From Micavibrio_A sp035759665 (GTDB lineage: Bacteria; Pseudomonadota; Alphaproteobacteria; Micavibrionales; Micavibrionaceae): a stretch of 16,216 bases of DNA. The stretch spans positions 1-16,216 of the forward strand of contig DASTUM010000170.1 of the NCBI GenBank assembly GCA_035759665.1. The letters run 5' to 3'. This document shows, piece by piece, positions 14,305-16,216 of this stretch. Both the position numbers and the translations under genes were made by a program. Below the pieces are notes generated by a model. That model saw only the letters and a program-made list of their open reading frames with translations, ran no database searches and had not been told where the DNA came from. Within the stretch, counting starts at the first letter, position 1. Each line of letters begins with the position of its first letter.

Positions 14305-15438
14305 ATGAACATTGAAAACATTGTCTTCAGTGCCAGAACGATCGTGATAAAAATCGGCTCCGCGCTTCTGGTCGATCCGGAAAAGGGCGTAAAGAAGGCG
14401 TGGCTGGCGGCGCTGGCGGAGGATGTCGTGGCGTTGCGCGCGCAGGGGAAATCCGTTTCGATCGTGACGAGCGGTTCGATTGCGCTGGGCCGCAAAGCCA
14501 TGGGAATCGACGCGGGCGCCCGCCCCTCTTCCATCACGCTGGAATTGAAACAGGGAGCGGCGGCCGTGGGGCAGATCGCGCTGATGCAGGCCTATATCGA
14601 CGCGTTCGGAATTCATGGCGTCAATGTCGCGCAGATTTTGCTGACCTTGTCCGACACGGAGAACCGGCGTTCGCATCTGAACGCCCGCGCGACGATCCAC
14701 GCGCTGCTCGACAAGGGCTTGATCCCCGTCATCAATGAAAACGACACGGTGTCCACTTCCGAAATCCGTATCGGCGACAATGACCGGCTTGCCGCGCGCG
14801 TGGCGCAGATGATCGGAGCCGATCTCGTGATCCAGTTATCGACGACGGACGGGCTATACACCGCCGATCCGCGCGTCGATGCATCGGCGCGGCATATCCC
14901 TCTGGTGGAAAAGCTTTCGGACGAGCACGCGGCGATGGCGGGCGATGCGCTCGCCGGGCCGTCGACGGGCGGAATGAAAACCAAGATAGACGCGGCCCGC
15001 ATCTGTTCGGAATCCGGCGTGGCGATGGTCATTGCCAAAGGGACAGAGCCGCACGCGTTGAAACAGGCTTGTGACGGCTCCACCCACTCCACCCTATTTC
15101 TTGCATCGGGCCAGCCGCGCAATGCGAGAAAGCGATGGATATTGGCGCATGTCAAACCGAGAGGGAAAATCGTTCTGGACGCTGGCGCGTGCAAGGCATT
15201 GACGTCCGGCAAAAGCATTCTTCCGGCGGGGGTTAAAGAGGTCGAAGGCGATTTCGAACGCGGCGACGCGGTTCACGTCTGCGATGAAAGCGGCAGGATT
15301 CTGGGCGTGGGCCTGTGCGCCTATGCGGCGGACGACACGCGCCAGATTGCGGGCCGCAGGAGTGCAGAGATTCCCGCGATCCTTGGCTATTCGCGCGGGG
15401 ACGAGCTTATCCACCGCGACGATATGGCACTGTCTTGA
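14305..15438 (+). CDS. proB: Glutamate 5-kinase
   Basis: A 377-residue glutamate 5-kinase that phosphorylates glutamate in the first step of proline synthesis. The amino acid kinase domain shows TIVIKIGSALLVD (12-24), VTSGSIALG (54-62), VINENDTVS (142-150), IGDNDRLAARV (156-166) and STTDGLYTADPR (179-190), then GGMKTKIDAA. The C-terminal ~90 residues (from PRGKIVLDAGA to LGYSRGDEL) form the PUA domain. A GTG at 14203 would add 34 residues without family similarity, so the ATG at 14305 is used. No Shine-Dalgarno is visible, and TATAGT (14293-14298) lies six bases upstream, consistent with a leaderless or near-leaderless message. proA, often next in this operon, is not present downstream. Confidence 0.95.
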   Translation: MNIENIVFSARTIVIKIGSALLVDPEKGVKKAWLAALAEDVVALRAQGKSVSIVTSGSIALGRKAMGIDAGARPSSITLELKQGAAAVGQIALMQAYIDAFGIHGVNVAQILLTLSDTENRRSHLNARATIHALLDKGLIPVINENDTVSTSEIRIGDNDRLAARVAQMIGADLVIQLSTTDGLYTADPRVDASARHIPLVEKLSDEHAAMAGDALAGPSTGGMKTKIDAARICSESGVAMVIAKGTEPHALKQACDGSTHSTLFLASGQPRNARKRWILAHVKPRGKIVLDAGACKALTSGKSILPAGVKEVEGDFERGDAVHVCDESGRILGVGLCAYAADDTRQIAGRRSAEIPAILGYSRGDELIHRDDMALS

Positions 15439-15506
15439 TTTTACGAAATCACACTGAATTTTTCTCTCCCATGCCGCGCAATCTTCTTTAAACTGAGCGG
15501 GTATTT

Positions 15507-15524
15507 CGAATCCGGACGGGTTCG
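15507..15524 (+). promoter_or_regulatory. Hairpin just upstream of the pepN ribosome binding site
   Basis: CGAATCC (15507-15513) pairs with GGGTTCG (15518-15524) around GGAC, with one G-T wobble. It lies a few bases before AAAGGAAG (15528-15535), the pepN ribosome binding site. It might influence translation of pepN, but no regulatory family was recognised. Confidence 0.3.
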
Positions 15525-15541
15525 TTCAAAGGAAGAGTTCC

Positions 15542-16216
15542 ATGCGCACCGATACACCGAAAACAATCTACCTCAAAGATTACACGCCCCCGCCCTACAC
15601 GGTGAAGCATCTCGACCTACGGTTTGAGATATTCGACGGGCGGACGGTGGTTCACGCGACTGCGCAGTATGAAAAAGCCGCAGGCGGCGCTCTCTTTCTC
15701 AACGGCGAGGATTTAAAACTTATTTCCGTGAAGTTAGACGGCGCGGAGATTGAGCCGCAGACAGACGATCACGGCATGACGATCGAACCCGCCAAGGACA
15801 AGTTCACGCTGGAGATCGTCACCGAGATCGTGCCGGAGAAAAACACGCGCCTCGAGGGGCTGTATAATTCCGGCGGGACATATTGTACGCAATGCGAAGC
15901 CGAAGGCTTTCGCCGCATCACCTATTATCAGGATCGCCCCGATGTCATGACCACCTTTACGGTGCGGGTCGAGGCGGACGAGAAAGCTTGCCCCGTCCTG
16001 CTCTCCAACGGGAATATGAAAGAAAAAGGCGCGCTCGGCGGCGGGCGGCATTTCACGGTTTGGGACGATCCGACGCCGAAATCCTGTTACCTCTTCGCGC
16101 TGGTCGCGGGCGGTCTCGTTCATATCCGCGATACGTTCACGACGCGCTCCGGCCGCAAAGTGGATTTGTATATTTACGTCCGCAAGGGTGATGAAAGCCA
16201 GTGCGGCCATGCTATG
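15542..16216 (+). CDS. pepN: Aminopeptidase N, N-terminal part (partial)
   Basis: The first 225 residues of an M1-family aminopeptidase N; the gene continues beyond the window. It opens KTIYLKDYTPPPYTVKHLDL, typical of proteobacterial PepN, and contains GLYNSGGTYCTQCEAEGFRR and ITYYQDRPDVMTTFTV, the conserved beta-saddle domain region that contributes substrate N-terminus contacts. VLLSNGN and SCYLFALVAG follow. The GAMEN and HEXXH zinc-binding motifs lie further along and cannot be seen here. The ATG at 15542 is preceded by AAAGGAAG at about 6 bases. PepN is a broad-specificity, mainly cytoplasmic, peptidase. It is separated from proB by 103 bases and is probably transcribed on its own. Confidence 0.93.
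   Translation, partial: MRTDTPKTIYLKDYTPPPYTVKHLDLRFEIFDGRTVVHATAQYEKAAGGALFLNGEDLKLISVKLDGAEIEPQTDDHGMTIEPAKDKFTLEIVTEIVPEKNTRLEGLYNSGGTYCTQCEAEGFRRITYYQDRPDVMTTFTVRVEADEKACPVLLSNGNMKEKGALGGGRHFTVWDDPTPKSCYLFALVAGGLVHIRDTFTTRSGRKVDLYIYVRKGDESQCGHAM

Noticed and set aside
15505..15513. TTCGAATCC resembles the T-loop of a tRNA and could hint at a tRNA or attachment site.
   Set aside because: No acceptor stem, anticodon arm or CCA end can be built around it. It is better explained as part of the small hairpin before pepN.

Overview
The window looks like a chromosomal segment of an alphaproteobacterium. The main reason is the housekeeping block at the right: rplU, rpmA, obgE and proB in this order is an arrangement known from many Alphaproteobacteria. 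The exact lineage cannot be read from the sequence. Positions 1 to about 11,020 hold a surface-glycan locus that looks visibly more AT-rich than the GC-rich obgE, proB and pepN genes. This is a judgement by eye, not a calculation.

Left part (1-6656, all + strand): a pseudaminic acid (nonulosonic acid) biosynthesis operon. It holds the 3' end of pseB, then pseC, an aldo/keto reductase, a Gfo/Idh/MocA-type oxidoreductase, an SDR oxidoreductase, pseG, pseH and, after a 147-base gap, pseI. Most of these genes overlap by ATGA or sit a few bases apart, so they are probably translationally coupled. Together PseB, PseC, PseH, PseG and PseI would turn UDP-GlcNAc into pseudaminic acid. The CMP-activating enzyme PseF is absent from the window. 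The three oxidoreductase genes lie between pseC and pseG and may make a modified nonulosonate.

Middle part (6657-11021): a class I SAM-dependent methyltransferase on +, two GT4-type glycosyltransferases forming a two-gene minus-strand operon that converges on the methyltransferase with a 2-base gap, and a third GT4 glycosyltransferase on +. These are plausible assembly and tailoring enzymes for a pseudaminic-acid-containing glycan such as capsule, O-antigen or glycoprotein. No flagellin or Maf-type gene is present to tie the locus to flagella.

Right part (11022-16216): a sigma70-like promoter drives rplU and rpmA (ribosomal proteins L21 and L27), which end in a strong terminator. Positions 11763-12332 on the minus strand hold a decayed gene with two frameshifts and two internal stops. 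Then come obgE (ribosome-associated GTPase), a near-perfect hairpin terminator, a minus-strand gene for a low-complexity repeat protein with four GW.GD..GH..ASRRGW units, proB (glutamate 5-kinase, with PUA domain) and the 5' part of pepN (aminopeptidase N), which runs off the end.

No tRNA, rRNA, CRISPR array, insertion sequence or attachment site was recognised. The most promising unexplained elements are the aldo/keto reductase, Gfo/Idh and SDR trio in place of pseF, the repeat protein, and the paired ACATGT sites upstream of pseI.
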